DNA of 64,000 nt, taken from Piscinibacter lacus (lineage in GTDB: Bacteria; Pseudomonadota; Gammaproteobacteria; Burkholderiales; Burkholderiaceae_C). The stretch is from positions 2,046,001 to 2,110,000 of the forward strand of contig NZ_JAERRA010000001.1 of assembly GCF_016735685.1 (NCBI RefSeq), read 5' to 3'. The notes below the pieces were generated by a model. That model did not search any database. It had not been told where the DNA came from and saw only the letters and a list, made by a program, of their open reading frames with translations. This document shows positions 1-9,399 of the stretch, piece by piece. How positions within the stretch are numbered: position 1 is the first letter of the stretch; each line of letters opens with the position of its first letter. The position numbers were made by a program, and so were the translations under genes.

Positions 1-7
1 CCTTCCC

Positions 8-1039
8 ATGCCTGCCCTGCCCGCCTGTCTTCCGCCATCGTTCGCGTTCCCCCGCCAGCTTGCCGGGCGGCTGCGGGCCGGCCTGCGCCGGCTGGCCTGG
101 CTGGGCCTGCTGGCCGGCGGCCTGGCCCAGGCCCAGGCCGTGCAGCCTGCGGGCGAGGCCGCCTCGGCGGCGACCGCGGCCAGCGCGCCGGCCGCCGCCG
201 CGCCCCGCCTGGCGCCGGTCGAGCGCGGCCTGCTCTGGCGCGTGCAGGCGGCCGACGGCCAGGGCGCGCCCAGCTTTCTCTACGGCACCCTGCACATCGA
301 CGACCGGCGGCTGATCGAACGGCTCGATCAGGTCGCCCCGCTGCGCGAGGCCCTGGCCGGCGCGCGCCTGCTGATGCTGGAGCTGCTGCCGAGCGCGGAC
401 GACGCCCGCGCCTTCCAGCAGGCCACCCAGTTGCCCGAGGGCGAAAGCCTGCAAGCCCTCACCGGCCCGGCCCTGGGCCAGACGGTGATCGGCCTGCTGC
501 GCGACCGCTACGGCATCCCGCCCGAGGTGGCCGGCCGCTTCAAGCCCTGGGCGGCCTACCTCTTCCTGAACCAGCCGGCCCGGGCGATCGGCGAGATCCT
601 GGACCGCGCCATCCTCAACCGCGCGCTGCGCGAGCGGCGGCCGGTGGCCGCGCTCGAAACCCTGGCCCAGCAGCTTGATGCCCTCGACGGCCTGCCCCTG
701 CCGCAACAGCTCAAGCTGCTGGAATCGGTCGCGCTGCGGCATGACCGCACCCAGGCCGCGATCGAGGGCCTGATCCAGCTCTACCTGGACGAAGACCTGA
801 ACGGCCTGGCCGACTTGCAACAGCCCGGCCCGCGCGACGATGCCGTGCTGGCCGCGGCCCATGCCGCCCTGGTCGAGCGCCTGGTGCACCAGCGCAACCT
901 GGGCATGCTGCGCACCATGGCGCCCGAGCTGAAGGCCGGCGGGGTGTTCGTCGCCGTCGGCGCCCTGCACCTTTGGGGCGACCGGGGCCTGCCCGCCCTG
1001 CTGGCGGCCGAAGGCTGGTCGGTTCAGCGGGTGCGCTGA
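8..1039 (+). CDS. TraB/GumN family protein
   Basis: A 343-residue exported protein of the TraB/GumN family. Residues 1-44 look like a signal peptide (basic stretch, then a Leu/Gly-rich core ending AQAQA). An Ala/Pro-rich linker follows, and the family domain starts near residue 72. The family hallmark GTLH is at 93-96, and the C-terminal GALHLWGDRGL motif lies around 317-327. Related proteins are putative metal-dependent hydrolases in the Tiki/TraB fold, but the physiological substrate in proteobacteria is not known. The ATG at 8 is the first start visible; the window begins only 7 bases earlier, so a longer N-terminus cannot be excluded. It converges on lolD with only 19 bp between stops. 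Confidence 0.82.
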   Translation: MPALPACLPPSFAFPRQLAGRLRAGLRRLAWLGLLAGGLAQAQAVQPAGEAASAATAASAPAAAAPRLAPVERGLLWRVQAADGQGAPSFLYGTLHIDDRRLIERLDQVAPLREALAGARLLMLELLPSADDARAFQQATQLPEGESLQALTGPALGQTVIGLLRDRYGIPPEVAGRFKPWAAYLFLNQPARAIGEILDRAILNRALRERRPVAALETLAQQLDALDGLPLPQQLKLLESVALRHDRTQAAIEGLIQLYLDEDLNGLADLQQPGPRDDAVLAAAHAALVERLVHQRNLGMLRTMAPELKAGGVFVAVGALHLWGDRGLPALLAAEGWSVQRVR

Positions 1040-1058
1040 GCCGGGCCCGCAGCCGCGC

Positions 1059-1745
1059 TCAGACCAGCCGGCCGGCCTGCAAGCGCAGCAGGCGGTCGCA
1101 TCGGGCGGCCAGACTCTCGTCGTGGGTGACGACGACGAAGGCCGTGCCGCGCTCGCGCGCCAGCTTCAGCATGAGCTGGAAGACCGTCTCGGCGCTGCCG
1201 CGGTCCAGGTTGCCGGTCGGCTCGTCGGCCAGCACCGCAGCCGGCCGGGTGACCAGGGCCCGCGCCACCGCCACCCGCTGGCGCTCGCCGCCCGAAAGCT
1301 CGGCCGGACGATGCTCCAGCCGCGCCGCCAGGCCGACTTCGGCCAGCATGGCCGCCGCCGTGGCGCGGGCCTCGGCGCGCGGCATGCGGCGGATGGCGAG
1401 CGGCATCGCCACGTTGTCGAGCGCGCTGAACTCTGGCAGCAGGTGGTGGAACTGGTAGATGAAGCCCAGCTGGCGGTTGCGCCAGGCCCCCTGCTCGGCC
1501 GGCGTCAGGTGGGCGCCCTCGCCGTTGAAGGCGCGGCCGGCCAGGGCCACCGAACCGGCGCTCGGCCGGTCCAGGCCGCCCAGCAGGTGCAGCAGGGTGC
1601 TCTTGCCCGAGCCGGAGGCCCCGACCACGGCCAGGGTCTCGCCGGGCTGCAGGCGCAGGTCCACGCCGTGCAGCACGGCCACGTCCAGGCCGCCCTCGGT
1701 GTAGCGCCGGCTGAGGCCGCGGGCCTCGATCACGGGATCGCTCAT
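1059..1745 (-). CDS. lolD: Lipoprotein-releasing ABC transporter ATPase LolD
   Basis: The ATP-binding subunit that powers release of outer-membrane lipoproteins from the inner membrane to LolA. The 228-residue protein has Walker [10 protein letters not shown] at 42-50, a Q-loop near 98, the signature LSGGERQ at 150-156 and Walker B ending in LADEP at 172-176 followed by TGNLD. Length and order are normal for LolD rather than a FtsE or MacB ATPase. Its ATG lies one base after the stop of the upstream permease gene, so the two are surely co-transcribed and probably translationally coupled. Confidence 0.95.
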   Translation of the reverse strand: MSDPVIEARGLSRRYTEGGLDVAVLHGVDLRLQPGETLAVVGASGSGKSTLLHLLGGLDRPSAGSVALAGRAFNGEGAHLTPAEQGAWRNRQLGFIYQFHHLLPEFSALDNVAMPLAIRRMPRAEARATAAAMLAEVGLAARLEHRPAELSGGERQRVAVARALVTRPAAVLADEPTGNLDRGSAETVFQLMLKLARERGTAFVVVTHDESLAARCDRLLRLQAGRLV

Positions 1746-1746
1746 C

Positions 1747-3018
1747 TCACTCGTAGCGCAGGGCTTCGGCGGGCTGCACGCGGCTTGCGCGCCAGCTCGG
1801 GTAGAGGGTGGCCAGGAAGGCCAGTGCCAGGGAGATCAGCGCGATCGGCACGATGTCGGCCGACTGCGGATCGCTGGGCATGCGGCTGATCAGGTAGATG
1901 CTGCCGGGCAGGAAGCTGGCATTGAACAGGCGTTCCAGCGCCGGCACGATCACATCGATGTTGCAGGCCACCAGCAGGCCCAGGCCCAGGCCGGAGAGCG
2001 TGCCGATCACCCCGGCCGTCGCGCCCTGCACGATGAAGATGCCCATGATCGAGCGCGGGCTCGCCCCCAGGGTGCGCAGGATGGCGATGTCGGCGCGCTT
2101 GTCGGTCACCGTCATCACCAGGGTGCTGACCAGGTTGAAGGCCGCCACCGCGACGATGAGGGTGAGGATGATGGCCATCATCCGCTTCTCAAGCTGCACG
2201 GCGGCAAACCAGTTCTCGTTGCTGCGCGTCCAGTCGCGCACCAGCACCTGCGGGCCGAGCCGGTCGGCCAGGCGCTCGGCCACGGCGCGGGCGGACTGCG
2301 CGTCCTTCAGCTTGAGCTGCACGCCGGTGGGGCCCTGGGTGCGGAAGAGCCGCGCGGCATCGTCGATGTGCATCAGCACCAGCGCGCTGTCGTACTCGAA
2401 GTGGCCGGCAAAGAAGGTGCCCGCCAGGTTCATCTGCTTCATGCGCGGCACCACGCCGGCCGGCGTGACCTGGCCGCTGGGGGTGACCACCGTCACCGGC
2501 TCGCCGGGCATCACGCGCAGGCTGCGCGCCAGCTCGCTGCCCAGGATCACCTGCCAGGCGCCGGGCTGAAGCGCGGCCAGCTCGCCCCGGGCGGCGAGCT
2601 GCGCGGCCAGCGGGGTGACGGCGGGCTCCTCGGCCGGATCGATGCCGCGCAGGATGGCGCCGCGCAGCGTCTCGCCGCGGCCTACCAGGGCCTGCGCCGC
2701 CACGAAGGGCGCGGCGCCGATCACCTCCGGCTCGCGCCGGGCCTCGGCGGCCAGGGCGCGCCAGTCGGCCAGGGCCTCGCCATCGGCGCTGATCAGCTCG
2801 ACATGCGCGATCACGCCCAGCATGCGGTCGCGCACCTCCTTCTGGAAGCCGTTCATCACGCTCAGCACGATGATCAGCGCCGCCACGCCCAGCGCGATGC
2901 CGAGCACCGACACGCCCGAGATGAAGCTGATGAAGCCATTGCGGCGCCCGGCCCGGCCGGCGCGCGTGTAGCGCCAGCCCACCCGCCATTCATACGGCCA
3001 TTCGAAGCGCAGGGACAT
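1747..3018 (-). CDS. lolC: Lipoprotein-releasing ABC transporter permease LolC/LolE
   Basis: Inner-membrane permease partner of LolD. The 423-residue protein has one membrane segment at about 28-55 ([16 protein letters not shown]...), a large periplasmic domain, then three C-terminal segments and the FtsX-type ending PAEALRYE. I chose the ATG at 3018 ([11 protein letters not shown]) because the reading frame upstream of it encodes low-complexity sequence unlike the family. Only one permease gene is present, so this is probably the hybrid LolC/E type that works as a homodimer, as proposed for LolF proteins; a second permease could lie elsewhere. It is divergent from the RpfE-type gene. Confidence 0.92.
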   Translation of the reverse strand: MSLRFEWPYEWRVGWRYTRAGRAGRRNGFISFISGVSVLGIALGVAALIIVLSVMNGFQKEVRDRMLGVIAHVELISADGEALADWRALAAEARREPEVIGAAPFVAAQALVGRGETLRGAILRGIDPAEEPAVTPLAAQLAARGELAALQPGAWQVILGSELARSLRVMPGEPVTVVTPSGQVTPAGVVPRMKQMNLAGTFFAGHFEYDSALVLMHIDDAARLFRTQGPTGVQLKLKDAQSARAVAERLADRLGPQVLVRDWTRSNENWFAAVQLEKRMMAIILTLIVAVAAFNLVSTLVMTVTDKRADIAILRTLGASPRSIMGIFIVQGATAGVIGTLSGLGLGLLVACNIDVIVPALERLFNASFLPGSIYLISRMPSDPQSADIVPIALISLALAFLATLYPSWRASRVQPAEALRYE

Positions 3019-3096
3019 GGGGGCGGCGGTGCAGGCTGGGTTGGGAAGCGGATCAGGGGCGCCGGATGCTAACCGAGCCCCCTCGCGGCCCCTCGG

Positions 3097-3102
3097 GATA
3101 AT
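3097..3102 (+). promoter_or_regulatory. Putative -10 element of the RpfE-type gene
   Basis: GATAAT ends 7 nt before the ATG at 3110, so transcription would start at or next to the start codon. No good -35 and no ribosome binding site are seen. Confidence 0.4.
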
Positions 3103-3109
3103 CCTTGTC

Positions 3110-4069
3110 ATGCCCTCCCCCCTCGCGGCGCCTGCCGCCCGCACCCTCGTCCTGTCCTTCTGCAACGGGCCCACCGACGAAGCCGGCGAGCCCCTGGCCC
3201 CGCCTCCCGCCCTGCCCCATCTGGCCGCCCTGCTGGGCCGGCTGGACCGCCTGGCCACCGAGCCCGGCGAAGTCGAAGACCCGATCCCCCCGCACGAACG
3301 CGCCCTGGCCCGCGCCTGGGGCGGGTCGGCCGAGCTGCCCCCGCCCCTGGCCGCCGCCCGCGCCCGGGCGCTGGGCCTTCAGCCCTCGGCCGACGAAGCC
3401 TGGGGCCTGCTCCAGCCCGTGCACTGGGCCGTGGGCCGCGAGCATGTCCGCATGGGCGACCCCGAGGCCCTGGGCCTGGACGAGGCCGCGGGCCGCGAAG
3501 TCTTCGACGCCATCGCGCCCCTGTTCCGCTCCGCCGGCTGGGCCCTGCACTGGGGCGGGCCGACCGCCTGGTTCCTGGTGCACCCGGACCTGGACGGCCT
3601 GGCCACCGCCTCGCCCGACCGCGTGATCGGCCGCAACCCCGACCGCTGGATGCCCGAGGCCCGCGCCGCCCGCAGCTTCCGCCGCCTGCAGGCCGAGGTG
3701 CAAATGACGCTCTACACCCACCCGCTCAATGCCGCCCGCGAGGCCCGCGGCCTGCCCGTCGTCAACAGCGTGTGGCTCAGCGGCTGCGGCAAGCCGCAGC
3801 CAGTGGCCCCCGGCGTCATCCACCTGGATGCCCTGCGCGCGCCCAGCCTGGCCCAGGACGTGGCCGCCTGGCAGGCCGCCTGGCAGCAGCTTGACGCCGG
3901 CCCGCTGGCCCAGGCCCTGGCCGATCTGCAAGCCGGCCAGGCCCTCAGCCTGTGGCTGTGCGGCGAACGCCAGGCCGCGCACTTCGGCCCGCGCCCGCGC
4001 GGCTGGCTGCAGGGCCTGCGCGCCCGCTGGCAGGCGCCCGCGCCGGCCGCCGTGCTGGCCGCGCTGTGA
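3110..4069 (+). CDS. RpfE-type / phosphoglycerate mutase-like protein
   Basis: A 319-residue cytosolic protein of the family annotated either as RpfE-type regulatory protein or as cofactor-independent phosphoglycerate mutase-like. The recognisable stretch is HPLNAAREARGLPVVNSVW followed by LSGCGK near residues 204-230, typical of the betaproteobacterial proteins. In Xanthomonas the rpfE gene also lies beside recJ, as here, which supports the assignment. No classical alkaline-phosphatase-type metal motif is evident, so catalytic activity is doubtful. The ATG at 3110 was chosen because homology-like sequence begins shortly after it; a longer frame upstream is probably not translated. Only 7 bp separate it from recJ, so they likely form an operon. 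Confidence 0.7.
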   Translation: MPSPLAAPAARTLVLSFCNGPTDEAGEPLAPPPALPHLAALLGRLDRLATEPGEVEDPIPPHERALARAWGGSAELPPPLAAARARALGLQPSADEAWGLLQPVHWAVGREHVRMGDPEALGLDEAAGREVFDAIAPLFRSAGWALHWGGPTAWFLVHPDLDGLATASPDRVIGRNPDRWMPEARAARSFRRLQAEVQMTLYTHPLNAAREARGLPVVNSVWLSGCGKPQPVAPGVIHLDALRAPSLAQDVAAWQAAWQQLDAGPLAQALADLQAGQALSLWLCGERQAAHFGPRPRGWLQGLRARWQAPAPAAVLAAL

Positions 4070-4076
4070 GGCGCGC

Positions 4077-5867
4077 ATGAACGCGCCCGCCGCCCCCCGC
4101 CTGGTCGAACGCGCCGCCCAGCCCCGCCCCGCCTGGGCGCTGGAACAGGCCGGCATCCATCCGCTGCTGGCGCGGCTCTATGCCGCCCGCGGCGTGCGCG
4201 CCGCCGAAGAGGTCGACCCCAGCCTGCAACACCTCATCCCCCCCGCCCGCCTGCGCGGTGCGGCCGAGGCCGGCGCCGCCCTGGCCCGCGCCCTCGCCCA
4301 GGGCGAACGCCTGCTCGTGGTGGCCGACTACGACTGCGACGGCGCCACCGCCTGCGCGCTGGCCCTGCGCGGCCTGGCCCTGCTGGGCGCCCGGCCCGAA
4401 CAGCTCGGCTACGTGGTGCCCGACCGCGCACGGCACGGCTACGGCCTTTCGCCCGCCGTCGTCGAGCAGGCCCTGGCCGCCGCCGGCCCGCGCCGGCCGG
4501 ACTGGCTGATCACCGTGGACAACGGCATCGCCAGCTTCGAAGGCATCCAGGCCGCCCAGGCCCGCGGCGTGAAGGTGCTGGTGACCGACCACCACCTGCC
4601 TGCCTTGCGGCACGGCGCGCCGCACCTGCCGCCGGCCGAAATCATCGTCAACCCCAACCAGCCCGGCTGCGACTTTCCCAGCAAGGCCCTCGCGGGCGTC
4701 GGCGTCATGTTCTACGTGCTGCTGGCCACCCGCGCCGCCCAGCGCGAACAGGGCCGCTATGCCGACCGCCCCCAGCCCCGGCTGGACGGCCTGCTCGACC
4801 TCGTCGCCCTGGGCACCGTGGCCGACGTGGTGCGGCTCGATGCCAACAACCGCCGCCTCGTCGCCCAGGGCCTGCAGCGCATCCGCGCCGGCCAGATGCA
4901 GCCCGGCGTCGCCGCCCTGTTCGACGTGGCCGGCCGCGAACCCGCCCGCGCCAGCGCCCAGGACTTCGGCTTCGCCCTCGGCCCCCGGCTGAATGCCGCC
5001 GGCCGGCTGGAGACCATGAACCTCGGCATCGAATGCCTGCTGGCCGAGGACCCCGCCGCCGCCCGCGAACTGGCCCAGCGCCTGGACGCCATCAACCGCG
5101 AACGCCGCGAGGTGGAAGCCGGCATGCGCGAGGAAGCCGAAGCCCAGCTCGACGCCCAGCTCGCCCGCCTCGGCCAGGCCGAGCCGCCCGCCGGCCTGGC
5201 CCTGTTCGACGAAGGCTTCCACGAAGGCGTGGTCGGCATCGTCGCCGCCCGCCTCAAGGACCGCCTGCACCGCCCCACCTTCGTCTTCGCCCCCGGGGCC
5301 GACGGCGCGCTCAAGGGATCAGGCCGCTCCATCCCCGGCTTCCACCTGCGCGACGCGCTGGACCTCGTCGCCAAGCGAGAGCCCGAGCTGCTCACCCGCT
5401 TCGGCGGCCATGCCATGGCCGCCGGCGCCACCCTGCCGGCCGAAGGCTTCCCGCGCTTCGCCGCCGCCTTCGCCCAGGTCGCCGCCGAAAGCCTGGACCC
5501 GAGCCAGCTCCACCGCGAACTGCTGACCGACGGCCCCCTGGACCCCGCCTGGATCGCCGACGACGCCACCGCCCTGGCAACCGCCCACACCCTGGACGCC
5601 GCCGTCTGGGGCCAGACCTTCGAAGCCCCCGTCTTCACCGACACCGTCGAGGTGCTGCAACAGCGCATCGTGGCCGAGAAGCACAGCAAGCTCACCCTGC
5701 TCCACGCCGGCCAGCGCCGCGACGCCATCTGGTTCGGCCACACCGAAGCCCTGCCCCCCCGCGTGCGCCTGGCCTACCGGCTCAACGTGGATCGGTACAA
5801 CGGGAGGGAGAGGGTGCAGTGGGTGGTGGAGGGGGTGAGCGTAGCGAGCTTGGACTCAAGTCCGTAG
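4077..5867 (+). CDS. recJ: Single-stranded-DNA-specific exonuclease RecJ
   Basis: 5'-3' single-strand exonuclease used in recombination and repair. The 596-residue protein has the DHH-superfamily motifs in order: DYDCDG at 84-89, TVDNG near 147, DHH at 171-173 and the DHHA1-domain motif FGGHAMAAG at 442-450. Length is slightly above the usual ~565. The start is the ATG just after the upstream stop. The last dozen residues (GVSVASLDSSP) look unlike a normal RecJ end, and base composition changes sharply just downstream, so the 3' end may have been altered when the neighbouring DNA was inserted. Confidence 0.96.
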   Translation: MNAPAAPRLVERAAQPRPAWALEQAGIHPLLARLYAARGVRAAEEVDPSLQHLIPPARLRGAAEAGAALARALAQGERLLVVADYDCDGATACALALRGLALLGARPEQLGYVVPDRARHGYGLSPAVVEQALAAAGPRRPDWLITVDNGIASFEGIQAAQARGVKVLVTDHHLPALRHGAPHLPPAEIIVNPNQPGCDFPSKALAGVGVMFYVLLATRAAQREQGRYADRPQPRLDGLLDLVALGTVADVVRLDANNRRLVAQGLQRIRAGQMQPGVAALFDVAGREPARASAQDFGFALGPRLNAAGRLETMNLGIECLLAEDPAAARELAQRLDAINRERREVEAGMREEAEAQLDAQLARLGQAEPPAGLALFDEGFHEGVVGIVAARLKDRLHRPTFVFAPGADGALKGSGRSIPGFHLRDALDLVAKREPELLTRFGGHAMAAGATLPAEGFPRFAAAFAQVAAESLDPSQLHRELLTDGPLDPAWIADDATALATAHTLDAAVWGQTFEAPVFTDTVEVLQQRIVAEKHSKLTLLHAGQRRDAIWFGHTEALPPRVRLAYRLNVDRYNGRERVQWVVEGVSVASLDSSP

Positions 5868-5969
5868 CAATCCGTGAGCGCGAACCCAACATTCCCATCG
5901 AATACTGCTTCGGTGATGCTGGAGTGCCCACAAAAGCGAAACAAGGTTCAAGTACGCGCGACGACCCAG

Positions 5970-6821
5970 TTAGGCAACAGCCTCCAATTCCTTAAGATTT
6001 TTGCCATTGGCATCCTTCCATGCAGTAAGTCCATTGGCATGACCGCCGTGAACGACTGCTGCCGCTGCGCTCGGACTGGCAAATTCGACGTCCTTGAGGA
6101 ACACTAACCTGTCTTTGTCCTCCGCGAGTGCGCCTTCCTCTTTGAGTTTCTGACGAAGATTGCGGGTCCACGGCCATTTCTCTGACGAGGGCCGCTCTGT
6201 TGCGACCGCCTCGGACCCCTTCTTGACCAAAAAGCCGGCTGCGGTTCTTAGTCCGGTAGCCTTAAGCCCCTTGATTTCACAGAAAAGTAATGGGCTTGTG
6301 CCTGCGTCCGTCGATGTCGTTCCCGCCAAGGGAACCAAGTGATCAATGCCCAGCACCGGAAGTAACTGGTTCATTTTTTCGAGGAAAACCTCCATCTCAC
6401 CACGATCAGACTCGGGAAGCTTGGACCCGCTACCTTGACTATTTGTAACCACAGCACGGCCAGCGGACTTTGCAGCCTCAAGTAGCTTACCCTCCAAGTA
6501 ACGGATGTGAGCCTTGGTGAGGTTTTCATCCTTGCTTACAAAGAACGTGACTTGGTTCCAAAAGTCTTTATCGTTGTGATGCTTTATTCTTTCTCGAATG
6601 CACTCAGCCTCTCCAATGTAGATCGCCGGCCTGCCGGTTTCTGTATCAGCTCCAGTGAGAAAATAAATGCCTGAGTTTTCAGATTCATCCCGTGAAAGCA
6701 CACCTTCGAACTCGGTACGAGGCCCCGAGACAGCTTTGCCTGTCCAATTAGAAAGCTCGGCAGTTCGTAGACGCTTTGGGTCGCCATGAACCAAGAAGAG
6801 CTTGATCGTTGCGGTAGCCAC
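5970..6821 (-). CDS. GIY-YIG nuclease family protein with DUF4357 domain
   Basis: A 283-residue protein with an N-terminal GIY-YIG nuclease domain and a C-terminal DUF4357 domain. Visible motifs are GIY at 51-53, YIG at 68-70, the following Arg-containing ECIRERI at 73-79 and the catalytic Glu in IRYLEGKLLE near 110. The DUF4357 part covers about 190-280, with conserved tryptophans. The start is GTG (6821) preceded by GGAGA. Base composition is far lower in GC than both neighbours, so it was probably acquired horizontally. Such proteins are often scattered in accessory or defence regions, but the target is unknown. It runs against recJ, its stop lying 102 bp after the recJ stop. Confidence 0.8.
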   Translation of the reverse strand: MATATIKLFLVHGDPKRLRTAELSNWTGKAVSGPRTEFEGVLSRDESENSGIYFLTGADTETGRPAIYIGEAECIRERIKHHNDKDFWNQVTFFVSKDENLTKAHIRYLEGKLLEAAKSAGRAVVTNSQGSGSKLPESDRGEMEVFLEKMNQLLPVLGIDHLVPLAGTTSTDAGTSPLLFCEIKGLKATGLRTAAGFLVKKGSEAVATERPSSEKWPWTRNLRQKLKEEGALAEDKDRLVFLKDVEFASPSAAAAVVHGGHANGLTAWKDANGKNLKELEAVA

Positions 6822-7326
6822 TAATTTCTCCGTTTTGCATGTCGAGTGCTTGCACCAGTTGATTTACGTTATGAAATTTGTAACGGGCACCAGCTTGATG
6901 ATCAGTTTTTGCCGCCTAATGTGCAAGGCCGATGAAGGTCAAATGATCGAGATCGCCCACTAAGGAATCAGCCAACTCGCACTGACGGAGGTGATGTTCA
7001 GCGCGATAGACAACTCAGTCGCCAAGCTTAGCTGAACCCGTGGTCTTGCCAAAGCAATGCTACATGACAGATGCGTGAGGCGACCATGCAGGAATACTAA
7101 AGCGGCTGCCTTGTAGGGAAAGTTGTTGGGCAGATGCTCAACGTCTCATCCTGTTTCATCAGCCCAATCACCTAGGCACCATCAATGCGCTTCAGGTACT
7201 GTGGTTGGAATGTAGCAACCCACCGAGTTCGCTCAAGCCCCATTCGCTCCCTGTCAGGCAGAGCGCCCAACCCCTCCTGAACCCACGCCCCACCCTCGGC
7301 CAAGACCCGGCCGCTACAGTACCTAC
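6822..7326. other. Low-GC non-coding stretch, likely remnant of inserted DNA
   Basis: About 500 bp between the GIY-YIG gene and the PQQ dehydrogenase. GC content is clearly below the core genome up to about 7240. I see no open frame with family features, no tRNA, no clear inverted terminal repeats and no long direct repeats. The part next to 6822 should hold the GIY-YIG promoter; the last 20 bases hold the dehydrogenase -10. The rest is probably decayed insertion DNA. Confidence 0.5.
7315..7320 (+). promoter_or_regulatory. Putative -10 element of the PQQ dehydrogenase gene
   Basis: TACAGT ends 6 nt before the ATG at 7327. The expected start of transcription coincides with the start codon, and no ribosome binding site is present. 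Confidence 0.35.
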
Positions 7327-8565
7327 ATGAACCCCAAATCCCGCCGCCTCCTCCTCGCCGCCGGTCTCGCCAGCCTCACCGGGCTGGGGGCCGGTTTCCT
7401 CACGCTGGCACCGGGGCGCCGCGCGCGGGCGGAGCCGGCGCTGAACCTGCCGATTGAGGCGCGCGGGGCGCTGGTGGCGCGCACGATGGTGCAGGGGCTG
7501 GACCATCCCTGGGGGCTGGCGCCGCTGCCGGGTGCGGGCTCGGGCGAGGGTTTTAGCGGGCGGTTCCTGGTCACCGAACGGTCGGGGACGATGCGGGTGG
7601 CGGGGCTGGATGGCTCGCTGTCAGTCCCGCTGGGCGGGCTGCCGCCGGCGGTGGTCGATGGTCAGGGTGGTTTGCTGGATGTGGTGCTGCATCCGCGCTT
7701 TGCCGAGAACGGCTGGGTTTACTGGACTTTTTCCGAGTCGGATGGCGCCGACACGCGCCGGGCCGGCACCTCGCTGGCGCGCGGGCGGCTGGATTTGGCA
7801 GCCGGCAAGCTGAGCGAGGTGACGGTGCTGTTCCGCCAGACGCCCAAGGTGCAGGGCGGCAACCATTTCGGCGGGCGGCTGGTGTGGGATCGGCAGGGCA
7901 TGCTGTTCATGACCCTGGGCGACCGGGGCGGCTTCCGCAAGGAGGCGCAGGTGCTGGGCCACCATCTGGGCAAGGTGCTCCGACTGGACGAGCACGGCCA
8001 GCCGGCGCCGGGCAACCCGAGCTTTGCGCAGGGCGGCGCGGCGCCGGAGGTCTGGAGCTACGGCCACCGCAATGTGCAGGGCGCCGCCCTGCATCCGCAG
8101 ACGGGCGAGCTGTGGGCCCATGAGCACGGCCCGCAGGGCGGCGACGAGCTGAACCGGGTGCGGCCCGGCCGCAACCACGGCTGGCCGGCCGTGACCTACG
8201 GGCGCGAGTACGGCAGCGGCCGGGTGATCGGCCAGGCCGAGACGCGCGAGGACATCGTGCCGGCGCTGCGCACCTGGGTGCCGTCGATCGCGCCGAGCGG
8301 CCTGGCCTTTGTGGGCGGCGCGGGCGGGCCGGAGCGCTACCCGGGCGCGACCGGCCAGCCGGTGCTGGGCGCCCTGCGAGGCCAGGTGCTGGTGCGGCTG
8401 GAGCTGGACAGCAGCGCCCCAGCCAGCGCGCCGCGCGTGCTGCGCGAGCTGCGGCTGGATGCGGGCACGCGCATCCGCGATGTGCGCGCCGCGCCGGACG
8501 GCTGGCTTTATGTGCTGACCGACGAGCCCGACAGCGGCCGGCTGCTGCGGGTGGAGAAGCTGTAG
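7327..8565 (+). CDS. PQQ-dependent aldose sugar dehydrogenase-like protein
   Basis: A 412-residue periplasmic protein of the soluble glucose/aldose dehydrogenase family (Asd/YliI type), which uses PQQ to oxidise sugars. Residues 1-38 form an export signal with KSRRLLLAAG, possibly Tat-dependent. The beta-propeller domain shows the family motifs GLDHPWGL, FLVTERSG, NHFGGRLVWD, TLGDRGG and HEHGPQGGDELN followed by GRNHGWP. No PQQ biosynthesis genes lie in the window, so the cofactor must come from elsewhere in the genome or from outside. Substrate cannot be told from sequence. Confidence 0.88.
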   Translation: MNPKSRRLLLAAGLASLTGLGAGFLTLAPGRRARAEPALNLPIEARGALVARTMVQGLDHPWGLAPLPGAGSGEGFSGRFLVTERSGTMRVAGLDGSLSVPLGGLPPAVVDGQGGLLDVVLHPRFAENGWVYWTFSESDGADTRRAGTSLARGRLDLAAGKLSEVTVLFRQTPKVQGGNHFGGRLVWDRQGMLFMTLGDRGGFRKEAQVLGHHLGKVLRLDEHGQPAPGNPSFAQGGAAPEVWSYGHRNVQGAALHPQTGELWAHEHGPQGGDELNRVRPGRNHGWPAVTYGREYGSGRVIGQAETREDIVPALRTWVPSIAPSGLAFVGGAGGPERYPGATGQPVLGALRGQVLVRLELDSSAPASAPRVLRELRLDAGTRIRDVRAAPDGWLYVLTDEPDSGRLLRVEKL

Positions 8566-8610
8566 GCGGATCGGGCGCGGCCGCCCGGCCGGTGGGGCTC
8601 AGGGGGCTTC

Positions 8611-8700
8611 AAGGTGGCTCGAAGTGCAAGGAAGTGCCATGAAGTGCCGCGGGGTGCCGTGAAGTGACATGAAGTGCCGCGGACTGCCGCAACGTGCCTC
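8611..8700. repeat. 10-bp tandem repeat, about nine copies
   Basis: From 8611 to 8700 the sequence falls into exact 10-base units with consensus GAAGTGCCGC. Clear units are at 8621, 8631, 8641, 8661 and 8671; degenerate ones are at 8611, 8651, 8681 and 8691. It lies between the dehydrogenase stop and the end of the convergent GerMN gene, whose stop codon it overlaps by two bases. Confidence 0.8.
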
Positions 8701-9337
8701 AGGGCACGGCCGCGGGGGGCGGAAAGGGCGGCTCTTCGCAGGCGCCCTTCTCCGGCTCACAGGGCAGTTGCAGCCAATCGTTGAAACGGCGCGGCTCGCC
8801 CTCCAGCGCCAGCACCACGCGGCGCACGGTGCGGAACTGGCGCAGCGTGCCTTCCACCTCGGCCATGAACTGCACGCGGCCGCAGGCGGTGTCCACCCCG
8901 GGCAGTTGGGCGCGCAGGTCGTGCAGGTCCACGTAGATGGTGCCTTCGGCATCGATGCGGACATCGCGCAGCAGGCCGGCCGTGTCGGGCGAGAACAGCG
9001 ATCGGAAGCCAGCCGCCTGCTCGGGCTCGCTGGGGCCGGCGAAGAGCTGGTTCAGCGCCGCGCGGCCCACGCCGCGGCTGGCGGGCAGCACGCGCTGGGC
9101 GGGATGGACCTCGGCGCAGTTCTCGGGGTCGTCGGCCAGGCGCTCGTTGCGGAAGTGCAGGTTCAGCACCATGGTGGATTCGGCGCGGGCGGCGGGCTCG
9201 GCGGCCTGGCCGGGCAGGGCTGCCGCCAGGCAGGCCAGCAGCAAGGCCAGCGCGGGCCACCCGGGCAGGCCGCGGGGTGGGGCGGCCGGGGCGGCCGGAG
9301 CGGTCGGGGCGATCGGGCGGGCGGGGGCATGCGTCAT
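8699..9337 (-). CDS. GerMN-domain protein
   Basis: A 212-residue exported protein with one GerMN domain (the domain of Bacillus GerM). Residues 1-29 are Ala/Pro-rich, 30-50 form a signal peptide or anchor ending in GQAAE, and 60-190 carry the domain: VLNLHFRNERL, LNQLFAGPS, LLRDVRIDAEGTIYVDL. The C-terminus is Pro-rich (PPFPPPAAVP). I chose ATG 9337 because the frame upstream is shared with the divergent promoter region of the response regulator. GerMN proteins bind cell-wall or lipoprotein partners in spore formers; the role in proteobacteria is unknown. Confidence 0.72.
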   Translation of the reverse strand: MTHAPARPIAPTAPAAPAAPPRGLPGWPALALLLACLAAALPGQAAEPAARAESTMVLNLHFRNERLADDPENCAEVHPAQRVLPASRGVGRAALNQLFAGPSEPEQAAGFRSLFSPDTAGLLRDVRIDAEGTIYVDLHDLRAQLPGVDTACGRVQFMAEVEGTLRQFRTVRRVVLALEGEPRRFNDWLQLPCEPEKGACEEPPFPPPAAVP

Positions 9338-9399
9338 GCGTGGGTCCTTGCGGGCGATGGAGCCGGTCCGTGGCGGCAAGGATAGTGCGGCGGGCTCGC

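Noticed and set aside
6822..7326. Insertion sequence remnant
   Set aside because: No transposase-like coding, terminal inverted repeats or target duplications could be found by eye.
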